From assembly GCA_041563475.1 (NCBI GenBank), contig JBFFMY010000011.1, positions 1-64,000 of the forward strand: a DNA stretch of 64,000 bases, read 5' to 3'. The position numbers and the translations under genes are program-made. Below the pieces are notes generated by a model. The model made no database searches. It saw nothing but the letters and a program-made list of their open reading frames with translations, and was not told the DNA's origin. Position 1 is the first letter of the stretch, and each line of letters starts with the position of its first letter. This document shows positions 17,412 through 25,610 of the stretch, in pieces. This DNA comes from CAJXZP01 sp041563475. Lineage in GTDB: Bacteria; Bacteroidota; Bacteroidia; Flavobacteriales_G; Salibacteraceae.

Positions 17412-17573
17412 ATGAATACTCTTTCGATTTTCTTCAATTACTCGGTTACTCTATTAATCGCTTTTCACTTTCACATACTCGATTATTTGGGAAGGCATCC
17501 CAACTCGCCTGGGCATTTTAAGTATTGGTTATTAGACACTTCTAATTTAGAAGAAAAAAAAACAACTTCCTAA
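17412..17573 (+). CDS. Possible small ORF of 53 codons (uncertain)
   Basis: An ATG-started frame of 53 residues in the intergenic stretch 17394-17707, on the strand opposite its neighbours. The product would begin with a hydrophobic part (MNTLSIFFNYSVTLLIAF) and end polar, so a small membrane peptide is possible. No promoter, neighbour relationship or recognised family supports it, and a random AT-rich frame of this length is not rare. The rest of this intergenic stretch holds only the upstream region of the lipoprotein gene and the terminator at 17611-17644. Confidence 0.22.
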   Translation: MNTLSIFFNYSVTLLIAFHFHILDYLGRHPNSPGHFKYWLLDTSNLEEKKTTS

Positions 17574-17610
17574 TTAATCACCAATTAATTCAAACAGCAC
17601 CAATAGAATT

Positions 17611-17644
17611 AAAAAATGCCCCATCCGTAATTAACGAATGAGGC
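17611..17644 (-). terminator. Terminator of the DUF2911 gene (copy B of the repeated hairpin)
   Basis: On the minus strand ATGCCTCATTCGT pairs with ACGGATGGGGCAT, 13 bp including G-U pairs, and is followed by TTTTTT. It lies about 65 nt after the DUF2911 stop. It is nearly identical to the hairpin at 16651-16686. Confidence 0.82.
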
Positions 17645-17707
17645 ATCTTAATACTCTAATTATTTTTCACTTCCAACTTCAGTCTTCGGTCCTCTGTCGG
17701 CTCATCT

Positions 17708-18550
17708 CTACTTCCCTTCCCAATCTGCAATATTCTTATTATTTCGGTCAATATACGCTTGGTATTTTGCCTCTACACTCAATGCTAAAGCCTCCTTAGC
17801 CGTTTTTATTGCCATTTTCGAATCGCCTGTTGCATAGTAAGCTTCCGATAAAACGGTTAAATTCCAAAATCTTTTATTTTGAGATGTCGATTTAATGGCC
17901 ATTTCCAATCCTTTTGCATTATCGCCATTATCCATATACCATTTAGCGGCATTGTTATAGGTTCTAAAGCTATTATCTGCATCCTTTACGGATTGATCCA
18001 AAATCACCTTCGAAAGTTCCTTTGTGTTCATTTCAATTGTAAAACCAGCTTTCACTTTTTCCCAAGACAAACTCAAAACCGCTGAATTATCCGTTAATTT
18101 GTCCATAGAAAACAACATGTTTTCCGTCATATTTGTAGTAGCTACTTTCGACTTAACCCGAACAACATCTGTGTCCTCAGTATATTTATCAACTCCCCAT
18201 CCATCAAGATAAGAGCTTAAAACAAAAGTCCACTCTTTTTCGGTTGGTATAATGTACAAAGAATATTTCCCTGCTTTTACATCCGTACCGTTAATTTTAA
18301 CATCTGTACTAAATTCAATTTTGGTTGAAGCATTTGCGCCCGCCCTCCACATCTCATTATAAGGAACTAAAGCGCCCCAAATTTCTCTATCCTTTACCCC
18401 TGGCCGAGAATAATTCATAGTTATATCCGTAACTCCAACTCGCTGGGTAAAGGAAGCTGCTGGTGAAGGCTGAGGAAGTTCTTGTGCATTAGCAGTTAAT
18501 GCTAAAAATAGCACCAAAATGGCACTTGTAATGTGTTTGATTTTTTTCAT
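17708..18550 (-). CDS. DUF2911 domain exported protein
   Basis: A 280-residue protein with a cleavable signal peptide (residues 1-22, ending NAQ). The DUF2911 domain follows, recognisable by PSPAASFTQRVGVTDITMNY, the KDREIWGALVPYNEMWRAGAN block and AGKYSLYIIP. This domain is common in Bacteroidota and its function is unknown. The C-terminal 90 residues form TPR-like helices (AAKWYMDNGDNAKGLEMAIKS). It is a single-gene unit with its own terminator. The start is ATG, with no visible Shine-Dalgarno. Confidence 0.88.
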   Translation of the reverse strand: MKKIKHITSAILVLFLALTANAQELPQPSPAASFTQRVGVTDITMNYSRPGVKDREIWGALVPYNEMWRAGANASTKIEFSTDVKINGTDVKAGKYSLYIIPTEKEWTFVLSSYLDGWGVDKYTEDTDVVRVKSKVATTNMTENMLFSMDKLTDNSAVLSLSWEKVKAGFTIEMNTKELSKVILDQSVKDADNSFRTYNNAAKWYMDNGDNAKGLEMAIKSTSQNKRFWNLTVLSEAYYATGDSKMAIKTAKEALALSVEAKYQAYIDRNNKNIADWEGK

Positions 18551-18672
18551 GTTTATATTTTTTAAACGTTTGCAAACAATAGTAAAAAATTGAAAACGAT
18601 AAAACCGCGTTTTAATATATTTTTAATTTATCGATGAATTGAAATTTATACCAATACCTGCTATTTTCTATC

Positions 18673-18680
18673 TAATTTTG
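18673..18680 (+). promoter_or_regulatory. -7 element TAATTTTG upstream of the aldehyde dehydrogenase
   Basis: An exact TAnnTTTG match 34 nt before the ATG. The nearest TTG upstream (18639-18641) is too far away to be a normal -33 element. Confidence 0.35.
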
Positions 18681-18714
18681 AAACCTGATTTTTAAATCAA
18701 AAAAACAAAACAAA

Positions 18715-20256
18715 ATGAGCAATGATTACGGAATTCAAGAGGCTTTAAAACAACTTGGAATACAAGAAACTAACCTTGGTACTTCAACAGGAAAATCTTT
18801 TTTTGGAAAAGGAGAAATCTTTGAGTCCCACTCTCCGGTTGACGGGAAATTAATTGGAAAAATAACTTCTACTACAAAGGATGATTACGAAAAAATGATG
18901 GCATTATCGCAATCCGCTTTTAAAGATTGGCGAATAATTCCAGCTCCGCAAAGAGGAGAGTTTGTTCGTCAATTTGGAAATAAATTAAGAGATTTAAAAG
19001 ACCCTTTAGGACGATTAGTTTCGTATGAAATGGGCAAATCCTTGCAAGAAGGTTGGGGAGAAGTGCAGGAAATGATTGATATATGTGATTATGCCGTTGG
19101 CCTTTCTCGTCAATTGCATGGATTGACTATTAAATCGGAACGACCAATGCACCATATGCAAGAACAATATCACCCGCTAGGTACTGTAGGAGTAATTTCT
19201 GCCTTCAATTTTCCCGTTGCCGTCTGGGCTTGGAACGCAGCAATTGCTTGGGTTTGCGGAGATACAGTGGTTTGGAAAGCATCAGAAAAAGCACCGATGT
19301 GTGCAATTGCTTGTCAAAATATTTTTAACATGGTAGCGGCTGAAAATGATGTTCCAGAAGGATTATCGAACATTATCTCCGGTGATTATACCGTAGGTGA
19401 AATGATGACAACCGACAAGCGCGTTCCATTGGTTTCCGCAACAGGTTCTATCCGTATGGGTAAAATTGTTGGGCAAACAGTTGCAGCTCGTTTAGGTAAA
19501 TCAATTTTAGAATTAGGTGGTAATAATGCGATTATCGTAACTCCAGATGCTGATATGGAAATGACCGTTATTGGCGCTGTTTTTGGAGCTGTTGGAACGG
19601 CTGGACAACGATGTACCTCCACACGTAGATTAATAATCCACGAATCGATTTATGATAAAGTGAAAGATTTAGTGATAAAAGCCTACGATCAAATTAAAAT
19701 CGGAAACCCATTAGACCCTGCTAATCATATGGGCCCACTGATTGATACTGCGGCTGTTGATTTATACTCTAAAGCCTTAGAAAAATTAGTTGCTGAAGGT
19801 GGTAAAATAGTTCGTGAAGGTGGTGTACTTTCTGGTAAGGGATATGAGACTGGTTGTTACGTTAAACCGGCTATTTGTGAAGGTGAAATCCATTATCAAA
19901 TCATTCAAGATGAAACTTTTGCTCCAATCCTATATTTATTAAAATACAAAACTTTTGATGAAGCTATTGAACTTCAAAATGGCGTAGTACAAGGATTGTC
20001 ATCTGCAATTATGACCAATAATATGCGTGAAGCGCAATTATTCTTATCTACAGCAGGCTCAGATTGCGGAATAGCGAATGTGAATATTGGAACTTCAGGT
20101 GCTGAAATAGGCGGTGCCTTTGGTGGAGAAAAAGAAACTGGCGGTGGACGTGAATCAGGTTCTGATGCATGGAAAGCGTATATGCGCAGACAAACAAACA
20201 CAATTAATTACGGAACAGATTTACCTTTAGCTCAAGGAATTAAATTTGATTTCTAG
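18715..20256 (+). CDS. ALDH7-type aldehyde dehydrogenase (probable aminoadipate-semialdehyde dehydrogenase)
   Basis: A 513-residue NAD(P)-dependent aldehyde dehydrogenase. The catalytic cysteine is Cys300 in GQRCTSTRR and the general-base Glu lies in LELGGNNAII. GGAFGGEKETGGGRESGS near the end is the antiquitin/ALDH7 form, which also fits the length. Characterised ALDH7 members oxidise alpha-aminoadipate semialdehyde in lysine breakdown, so this is the likely substrate, but no lysine catabolic gene is adjacent. It is monocistronic, between its own -7 element and a terminator. Confidence 0.9.
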   Translation: MSNDYGIQEALKQLGIQETNLGTSTGKSFFGKGEIFESHSPVDGKLIGKITSTTKDDYEKMMALSQSAFKDWRIIPAPQRGEFVRQFGNKLRDLKDPLGRLVSYEMGKSLQEGWGEVQEMIDICDYAVGLSRQLHGLTIKSERPMHHMQEQYHPLGTVGVISAFNFPVAVWAWNAAIAWVCGDTVVWKASEKAPMCAIACQNIFNMVAAENDVPEGLSNIISGDYTVGEMMTTDKRVPLVSATGSIRMGKIVGQTVAARLGKSILELGGNNAIIVTPDADMEMTVIGAVFGAVGTAGQRCTSTRRLIIHESIYDKVKDLVIKAYDQIKIGNPLDPANHMGPLIDTAAVDLYSKALEKLVAEGGKIVREGGVLSGKGYETGCYVKPAICEGEIHYQIIQDETFAPILYLLKYKTFDEAIELQNGVVQGLSSAIMTNNMREAQLFLSTAGSDCGIANVNIGTSGAEIGGAFGGEKETGGGRESGSDAWKAYMRRQTNTINYGTDLPLAQGIKFDF

Positions 20257-20277
20257 TTTTCAAAATACTTAAATAGT

Positions 20278-20310
20278 AAAAAGCGAATTTCGAAAGAGGT
20301 TCGCTTTTTT
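20278..20310 (+). terminator. Terminator after the aldehyde dehydrogenase gene
   Basis: AAAAAGCGAA pairs with TTCGCTTTTT around a 12-nt loop and ends in T. It sits 22 nt after the stop. Confidence 0.8.
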
Positions 20311-20399
20311 ATTTCCTAAAAAGCCTAGTTTGAAACTCATAATCCCATTAAAAAATCGCAAATTTGCATTCCCAAATTCGAACAATTAAAAAACGAAAT

Positions 20400-21830
20400 A
20401 TGTTAAAGTTAAAAGCGTCAAAAGCGTCATCATCTAATATTATAATCTTGGCAAATGCCAAGTCCAATCTTAAAAAGATAGCTGGAATTGATTCTTCTTA
20501 TTTAAATTCAAAAATTAAATCAGAAGAGAACGATATTAGCTTTTCCTCTGTGAATGACAAATTGGTTTATGTGGTTTATGGAAACAAAGTTTCTGACTCT
20601 GCAAATCAAGCATTTCAAGATTACCGTGTTTTAGGAAGTAAGCTTACTAAATCTGCAAACGCAGAAAAAATTGGGTCTGTTACTTTATTAGCTGATAGTT
20701 CAATTTCAAAAGAAAACATATTGGCTTTTGCTGAAGGAATGACTCTTGAAAACTATCAATATTTACTATTTAAAACAGATAAAACAAAGAAAAACAGTTT
20801 AACAACTCTAAATGTAAATGTTACTGGGATTTCGCAAAAAGACTTAACAGAAATTGAAAATATTTGTGAAGCAACATGCTTTTCTAGAGATATTGTTAAC
20901 GAACCTGTAATTACGCTTAACGCTGTTGAATTGGCAAAAAGATTTGTTGCTGTTGGCAAGATTGCTGGTTTTAAAACAAAAGTTTTAAGCAAAAAAGAAA
21001 TTGAGAAATTGAAAATGGGTGGTCTTTTAGGTGTAAACCTAGGTAGTATTGACGATCCGACTTTTACCATTATGACCTACAAACCAAAAGGCGCTGTAAA
21101 TAAACAGCCCTTAGTTTTAGTGGGTAAAGGTGTGGTTTATGATACAGGTGGTAACAACCTAAAATCTGGTGTTCATATGAACGATATGAAAAGTGATATG
21201 GGCGGAAGCGCTGGTGTAGCTGGAGCCATTTATGCCATCGCCAAAAACAAATTACCGGTTTATACCATTGCTTTAGTACCGAGTACAGACAATCGGATTG
21301 GAAAAAATGCTCTAGTTGCAGATGATGTAATCACCATTAGCGATGGCACTACGGTTGAAGTTAAAAATACGGATGCTGAAGGTCGTTTGATACTATCAGA
21401 TGCCCTTGTTTATGCGAAACAATTTAAACCGATGTTATGTATTGATATGGCAACATTAACTGGAGCTGCACATGCTATTACAGGAACTCATGGTATTGCT
21501 TCTGTAGCAACTGCTAGTGAAGAGTTGAAAAACGCATTGAAAGAAAGTGGTGAGCGTGTATATGAACGTATTTTAGAATTACCAATGTGGAGTGAATACA
21601 AAACACAATTAGATTCTAGTATTGCGGATATGACTAATCTAGGCGGACCAGTTGGAGGTGTAATTACTGCAGGTTATTTCTTAAGACACTTTACGGACTA
21701 TCCTTGGATTCACTTAGATATAGCAGGACCCGCATTTTTAGATAAACCAGAAGCATACAAAGCGCAAGGCGGTACAGGCACGGGTGTGAGATTGGTGTAT
21801 GATTTTGCTAAAAACATGAGCAAAAAATAA
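20400..21830 (+). CDS. M17 leucyl aminopeptidase family protein
   Basis: A 476-residue cytoplasmic metallo-aminopeptidase when started at ATG 20400; a TTG 12 codons upstream is rejected. The C-terminal catalytic domain has the M17 signature NTDAEGRL at 323-330. The first metal and lysine region is GKGVVYDTGGNNLK; the usual form is GKG(I/L)xFDSGGxxLK, here with Tyr-Asp-Thr in place of Phe-Asp-Ser. DMKSDMGGSAGVAGA follows. The N-terminal domain is poorly conserved, as is normal. It releases N-terminal residues during peptide turnover. Peptidase E follows, so this is a small peptide-degradation neighbourhood. Confidence 0.92.
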   Translation: MLKLKASKASSSNIIILANAKSNLKKIAGIDSSYLNSKIKSEENDISFSSVNDKLVYVVYGNKVSDSANQAFQDYRVLGSKLTKSANAEKIGSVTLLADSSISKENILAFAEGMTLENYQYLLFKTDKTKKNSLTTLNVNVTGISQKDLTEIENICEATCFSRDIVNEPVITLNAVELAKRFVAVGKIAGFKTKVLSKKEIEKLKMGGLLGVNLGSIDDPTFTIMTYKPKGAVNKQPLVLVGKGVVYDTGGNNLKSGVHMNDMKSDMGGSAGVAGAIYAIAKNKLPVYTIALVPSTDNRIGKNALVADDVITISDGTTVEVKNTDAEGRLILSDALVYAKQFKPMLCIDMATLTGAAHAITGTHGIASVATASEELKNALKESGERVYERILELPMWSEYKTQLDSSIADMTNLGGPVGGVITAGYFLRHFTDYPWIHLDIAGPAFLDKPEAYKAQGGTGTGVRLVYDFAKNMSKK

Positions 21831-21862
21831 GTAGGAGTAACAAATAATTTAATCGAAACTTT

Positions 21863-21898
21863 AAAATGCCATTTGATGATTTTCAAATGGCATTTTTT
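21863..21898 (+). terminator. Terminator after the M17 aminopeptidase gene
   Basis: AAAATGCCATTTGA pairs perfectly with TCAAATGGCATTTT (14 bp, 6-nt loop) and is followed by TTT. Confidence 0.9.
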
Positions 21899-21950
21899 TA
21901 TGGTCTCCATTATAAAATCTCTAAATTTACATTTCCAAATAAAGCGCATT

Positions 21951-22667
21951 ATGTCAAAGAAAAAACTCCTAATTATTAGTACGTCAACGGTTCATGGCAA
22001 GCCCTATTTATCCTACATGACAGAGGAAATTAAATTGCATTTCCGAGGAGTTTCTGAGATTGTTTTTATACCGTTTGCCCGCCCAGTAGGAATAACTTGG
22101 GATGGTTACACAGAAGTTGCAAAAACCTATTTTTCAGGAATCGGAATCTCAGTAAAGGGTATTCATGAATTTGCCAATCCATTGGAAGCTTTGAAAACCG
22201 CGCAAGGCGTTTTTACAGGCGGAGGAAATACATTCGTCCTATTAAAAGAAATTTACGACCAAAATTTAATGCAGGTTTTACGTGAAAAAATCAATGCGGG
22301 AATGCCTTATATGGGAACCAGTGCTGGGTCTAATTTAACGGGACAAACGATCAATAACACGAACGACATGCCTATTGTGTACCCGCCTACCTTTAAGGCT
22401 ATAGGCGCCATTCCTTTTAATATTAACCCACATTATTTAGACCCAGACCCCAATTCAAAACACATGGGTGAAACCCGAGAAACACGCATAAAAGAGTGCT
22501 TGGTTTATAATGACTTATTAGTTGCTGGGTTACGAGAGGGTAGCTTTTTAAAACTGAACAACGGGGTATTGTCTTTAGGAGGAGATCTCACCATGCGTTT
22601 ATTTGAAAAAGGTAAAGAACCGCGTGAACTAGAACCAGGCACGGATCTTCAATTCATGATGGATTAA
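21951..22667 (+). CDS. pepE: Dipeptidase E (peptidase S51, alpha-aspartyl dipeptidase)
   Basis: A 238-residue serine dipeptidase that hydrolyses Asp-X dipeptides in the cytoplasm. The frame runs upstream, but ATG 21951 gives the family N-terminus MSKKKLLIISTST and avoids the preceding terminator. The nucleophile is Ser124 in GTSAGSN, and FTGGGNTF provides the oxyanion/substrate loop. NINPHYLDP supplies the conserved histidine. The length equals that of characterised PepE. It is separated from elbB by a strong palindrome at 22678-22721. Confidence 0.92.
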   Translation: MSKKKLLIISTSTVHGKPYLSYMTEEIKLHFRGVSEIVFIPFARPVGITWDGYTEVAKTYFSGIGISVKGIHEFANPLEALKTAQGVFTGGGNTFVLLKEIYDQNLMQVLREKINAGMPYMGTSAGSNLTGQTINNTNDMPIVYPPTFKAIGAIPFNINPHYLDPDPNSKHMGETRETRIKECLVYNDLLVAGLREGSFLKLNNGVLSLGGDLTMRLFEKGKEPRELEPGTDLQFMMD

Positions 22668-22677
22668 GATGGCGAAA

Positions 22678-22721
22678 GCTTATGGCGAAGGCATAGGCTA
22701 CCTTTTGCCTTGGCCATAAGC
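22678..22721. repeat. Long imperfect palindrome without a T-run
   Basis: GCTTATGGCGAAGGCA (22678-22693) pairs with TGCCTTGGCCATAAGC (22706-22721), 16 positions with one mismatch around a 12-nt loop. ATGGCGAA also occurs just upstream as a direct repeat. There is no T-tract on either side, so it is not a normal terminator; it could be a processing or stability hairpin, or a repeat element. Confidence 0.7.
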
Positions 22722-22770
22722 CTTAGCTCCATAAAATCTCTTACCTTTAAATCCTATTAAATCAAAAACA

Positions 22771-23451
22771 ATGAAAATAGGAATCTTACTTTCAGGCTGC
22801 GGAGTGTATGATGGCTCCGAAATTCAAGAAACAGTATTTAGTCTTTTGGCGGTTGCCGAACATGGCGCTGACGTGTTATTTATGGCTCCAAATATTGATC
22901 AAATGCATGTGATCAATCACCTTACGGGAGAGGAAATGTCAGAAACACGAAATGTTCTATTTGAATCTGCCCGTATCGCAAGAGGGGATATTGAGGACCT
23001 AATAAATATTTCTAGTAAAGATATTGACGCCCTAATTATTCCAGGTGGATTTGGAACCGCAAAAAATCATACCAATTGGGCAGTCAAAGGACCAGGTTCT
23101 GAAATAAACCCGGATGTAAAGCGACTCATTACTGAAATGGTAGACTCTAAAAAACCTATAGTAGCTTTATGTATGGGTCCAACTACCGTAGCCAAAGCAT
23201 TAGAAGGCACAGGGAAATCTCCAAAACTTACAGTTGGAACTACCGAAGAAAAATCTCCCTATGATATTGGGGCAATATCTGACGGCATGAAAGCCGTTGG
23301 CACTTTACCGGAAATGAAATCAGTAAAAGAAATTAGTATAGATTCGAACCTAAAAATTATTAGCGCCCCATGTTATATGATGGAGGCATCAGTACTTCAA
23401 GTACGCGAAAATATTAAGCAAGCAATCAACACTTTATTCACTCTATTATAG
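22771..23451 (+). CDS. elbB: ElbB-type glyoxalase (DJ-1/PfpI superfamily)
   Basis: A 226-residue cytoplasmic protein of the DJ-1/PfpI fold. The N-terminus LLSGCGVYDGSEIQET is diagnostic of ElbB. The nucleophile-elbow cysteine lies in PIVALCMGPTTVAKAL, and IPGGFGTAKN is the preceding loop. The E. coli homolog has glyoxalase activity in vitro and was linked to isoprenoid biosynthesis; its physiological role is uncertain. A TACCTTTA sequence close to a -7 element lies upstream. No isoprenoid gene is adjacent. Confidence 0.93.
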   Translation: MKIGILLSGCGVYDGSEIQETVFSLLAVAEHGADVLFMAPNIDQMHVINHLTGEEMSETRNVLFESARIARGDIEDLINISSKDIDALIIPGGFGTAKNHTNWAVKGPGSEINPDVKRLITEMVDSKKPIVALCMGPTTVAKALEGTGKSPKLTVGTTEEKSPYDIGAISDGMKAVGTLPEMKSVKEISIDSNLKIISAPCYMMEASVLQVRENIKQAINTLFTLL

Positions 23452-23484
23452 CATGTTAACTTGTTGTAACGAATTGGTACAATA

Positions 23485-23516
23485 TTGGTGGGCAACTCGA
23501 TTTATCACTACATTTG
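23485..23516 (+). promoter_or_regulatory. Promoter of the first paralog (TTG-N21-TACATTTG)
   Basis: TTG at 23485-23487, a 21-nt spacer and TACATTTG at 23509-23516, an exact TAnnTTTG. The ATG follows 19 nt later. The same arrangement with the same spacer occurs before the next paralog. Confidence 0.6.
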
Positions 23517-23535
23517 TACAACTAAAACTAAAACT

Positions 23536-24378
23536 ATGAAAAATTATTTATTAAAATCAATTACACTTTTCCTTTTGCTTTTCATTTCCGTGAGCATTAT
23601 GGCACAAGACAAAATTTATACAACCAATAAGGATGTTGTTTTGTGTAAAATCACTGAAATTGGTGAAGATGAAGTGAAATATACTACGGATGAAACTGGC
23701 GATTTGGTTTATGCGCTTGACAAAGACAAAATTGAAAAAATCGTTTTAGAAAATGGAAAAGAGCTTGTTTTTCAGGATAAAATGACCGACCCAGAATTGT
23801 ATACTGATAATTCAAAAAACGCTTGGAAACTTGGATTGTTTTCTCCTTTAACTGGTGCTTTAAGTGCTGGATATGAAAGGTCAATAAAACCAGGCCAAAG
23901 TGTTGAGGGGTCGGTAGGCATAATAGGTTTGGGTATTTCTGAAGCTCTTAACTACAACCAAAAAGGGGCGTGTTTTAAAGCAGGGTATAAGTTTATCATG
24001 ACTCCTGATTACATTCTTAAAGGAATGAAATATTCGCATTTACTGAAAGGCTGGTATTTTAGACCGGATATCAATTTAGCTGTATATAATCGGGATTTTG
24101 AATATTATGATTATTTGAACAATACTTATGTATCATCTCGAGGGGAAGTAATCGCTGGAGCAATAACCCTTTCTTTTGGAAAACAATGGGTTTTAAGCAA
24201 TGTTTTCCTTGTAGACATCTATGGTGGTCTTGGTTACGGTTTTGATACCTATAACACAAATGGACCTTCCGGAAGTGAGTATTATGATGATGGAGGGTAT
24301 CACTATGGTTTTGTAGTTACACCAGACATTCCGCTTTCATTTACTGCAGGATTCAAAGTGGGTTTCTTGACAAAATAA
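23536..24378 (+). CDS. Envelope protein, paralog 1 of a tandem pair (function unknown)
   Basis: A 280-residue exported protein from ATG 23536. The frame opens at a TTG at 23485, but that codon is part of the promoter. The signal peptide covers residues 1-23 (ends MAQ). Next is one copy of a unit of about 55 residues (DKIYTTNKD, CKITEIGEDEVKY, ETGDLVYALDKDKIEKIVL, NGKEL). The rest is glycine- and aromatic-rich strands ending FKVGFLTK, which suggests an outer-membrane or surface beta-barrel. The short unit resembles the small beta domains that precede barrels in other Bacteroidota proteins. I do not recognise a characterised family. Confidence 0.75.
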   Translation: MKNYLLKSITLFLLLFISVSIMAQDKIYTTNKDVVLCKITEIGEDEVKYTTDETGDLVYALDKDKIEKIVLENGKELVFQDKMTDPELYTDNSKNAWKLGLFSPLTGALSAGYERSIKPGQSVEGSVGIIGLGISEALNYNQKGACFKAGYKFIMTPDYILKGMKYSHLLKGWYFRPDINLAVYNRDFEYYDYLNNTYVSSRGEVIAGAITLSFGKQWVLSNVFLVDIYGGLGYGFDTYNTNGPSGSEYYDDGGYHYGFVVTPDIPLSFTAGFKVGFLTK

Positions 24379-24396
24379 ACCACAACATATTTTTTT

Positions 24397-24429
24397 AAAA
24401 AGCTTGGATTTATCCAAGCTTTTTTTTTG
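24397..24429 (+). terminator. Terminator of paralog 1
   Basis: AAAAAGCTTGGA pairs with TCCAAGCTTTTT around TTTA and is followed by more T. The sequence is related to the terminator of paralog 2. Confidence 0.9.
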
Positions 24430-24530
24430 CCCAATTTCATCTGAATTTCTAATCAAGGGCCAAACTTTCCTACCAATTAATTAACCCAGGTTAAGTAATG
24501 ACCTCCGAAATCAAATTAGGCCCTCTGTTT

Positions 24531-24563
24531 TTTGTTTACCGCTTTTGTCTGACCTTACATTCG
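24531..24563 (+). promoter_or_regulatory. Promoter of the second paralog (TTTG-N21-TACATTCG)
   Basis: TTTG at 24531-24534, a 21-nt spacer and TACATTCG at 24556-24563, one mismatch from TAnnTTTG. The ATG lies 20 nt later. The leader TAAAACTA-GAAACTATGAAA matches that of paralog 1 closely. Confidence 0.55.
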
Positions 24564-24583
24564 TTGAAATAAAACTAGAAACT

Positions 24584-25507
24584 ATGAAATCATTGGTACT
24601 AACATCAATAACATTTGTCCTACTATTAATCACATCAACAAGTGTTTTTTCACAAGATAAAATTCACAAAACAAATAACGACAGCATTATTTGTACAATC
24701 ACAGAAATAAATGAAAATAATATTAAATATACCCAAGAAGAAACGGGTGCGATAATTTACTCCATAGAAAAAAATGCAGTTGAAAAAATCGTACTACAAA
24801 ATGGAAAAGTTCTAGACTTTGGCCAAAAGGAAGATCCATTTACGAGCGAGACACCCGATAAAATTTACAAAAAAAATAAAGATGATATTGTATGTCATAT
24901 TATTGAATTGGGAGAAGAAGAGGTGAAATATAAAACAGAAGAAACAGGAGAACTTGTTTATGCAGTGAATAAGGATATGATTGAAAAAGTCGTTCTTAAA
25001 AATGGAGAAGAACTAACTTTTAAAAATAAAATGATGGATCCAGAATATTATACAGACAATAATAAAAACGCATTCAAATTTGGCATGTTTAATCCAATAA
25101 TGGAGAACCTTAAATTTGGTTATGAAAGGAGTTTAGGTCCAGGCAAAAGTTTTGAAATAGCTGTAGGTTTTGGCTGGGGAGATTACTCTGGCGCTAACTT
25201 TAAAGCGGGTTATAAATTTATTATGACTCCGGATTTTTACTTGCAGGGAATGAAATATTCTCATGTTTTAAAAGGATGGTATTTTAGACCTGCAATTAAT
25301 GTAGGTGTGAATGATTATGGCACATCGGTTATGCTGGGAATAGACTGGGGAAAACAAATAGTAATGAGTAATGTTTTTTTAATAGACTATTTTATTGGCG
25401 CTGGTTTCGGAGCTGGAGATGGAGGATGGTACAATGGATTTGGAGGTGGCGAAGGTGGCGCCTTTTACGGATCAGTGGGTTTTAACATTGGTTTCCTAAC
25501 AAAATAA
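24584..25507 (+). CDS. Envelope protein, paralog 2 with a duplicated N-terminal unit
   Basis: A 307-residue homolog of the preceding gene, started at ATG 24584. The signal peptide covers residues 1-23 (ends VFS). The short unit found once in paralog 1 occurs twice here, at about 25-79 and 92-146. Both copies carry the sequence D-K-I-x-K, a Cys near position 13, E-E-T-G, a YS/YA strand, VEKIVL or IEKVVL, and N-G-K/E. The C-terminal barrel-like part (about 147-307) is shared, including the end FNIGFLTK, with a glycine-rich loop near 285. Surface or outer-membrane location is inferred. Confidence 0.75.
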   Translation: MKSLVLTSITFVLLLITSTSVFSQDKIHKTNNDSIICTITEINENNIKYTQEETGAIIYSIEKNAVEKIVLQNGKVLDFGQKEDPFTSETPDKIYKKNKDDIVCHIIELGEEEVKYKTEETGELVYAVNKDMIEKVVLKNGEELTFKNKMMDPEYYTDNNKNAFKFGMFNPIMENLKFGYERSLGPGKSFEIAVGFGWGDYSGANFKAGYKFIMTPDFYLQGMKYSHVLKGWYFRPAINVGVNDYGTSVMLGIDWGKQIVMSNVFLIDYFIGAGFGAGDGGWYNGFGGGEGGAFYGSVGFNIGFLTK

Positions 25508-25525
25508 TTACCTATCACCCCTATC

Positions 25526-25557
25526 AAAAAGCTCGATTTTATCTGGGCTTTTTTTGT
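25526..25557 (+). terminator. Terminator of paralog 2
   Basis: AAAAAGCTCG pairs with TGGGCTTTTT (with G-U pairs) around ATTTTATC and ends in a T-run. It is alignable with the terminator of paralog 1. Confidence 0.75.
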
Positions 25558-25595
25558 TTTTACACTAATGTAACATTTAGAATCATTCCAAATAG

Positions 25596-25603
25596 TACTT
25601 TTG
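25596..25603 (+). promoter_or_regulatory. -7 element TACTTTTG, 7 nt before the U32 start codon
   Basis: An exact TAnnTTTG match. The ATG begins at 25611, so transcription would start at or beside the start codon. See the leaderless-mRNA finding. Confidence 0.5.
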
Positions 25604-25610
25604 CGGCCTT

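Noticed and set aside
23485..23535. TTG start at 23485 for envelope paralog 1
   Set aside because: This TTG is the -33 element of a good promoter; the ATG at 23536 begins a clear signal peptide and matches paralog 2.
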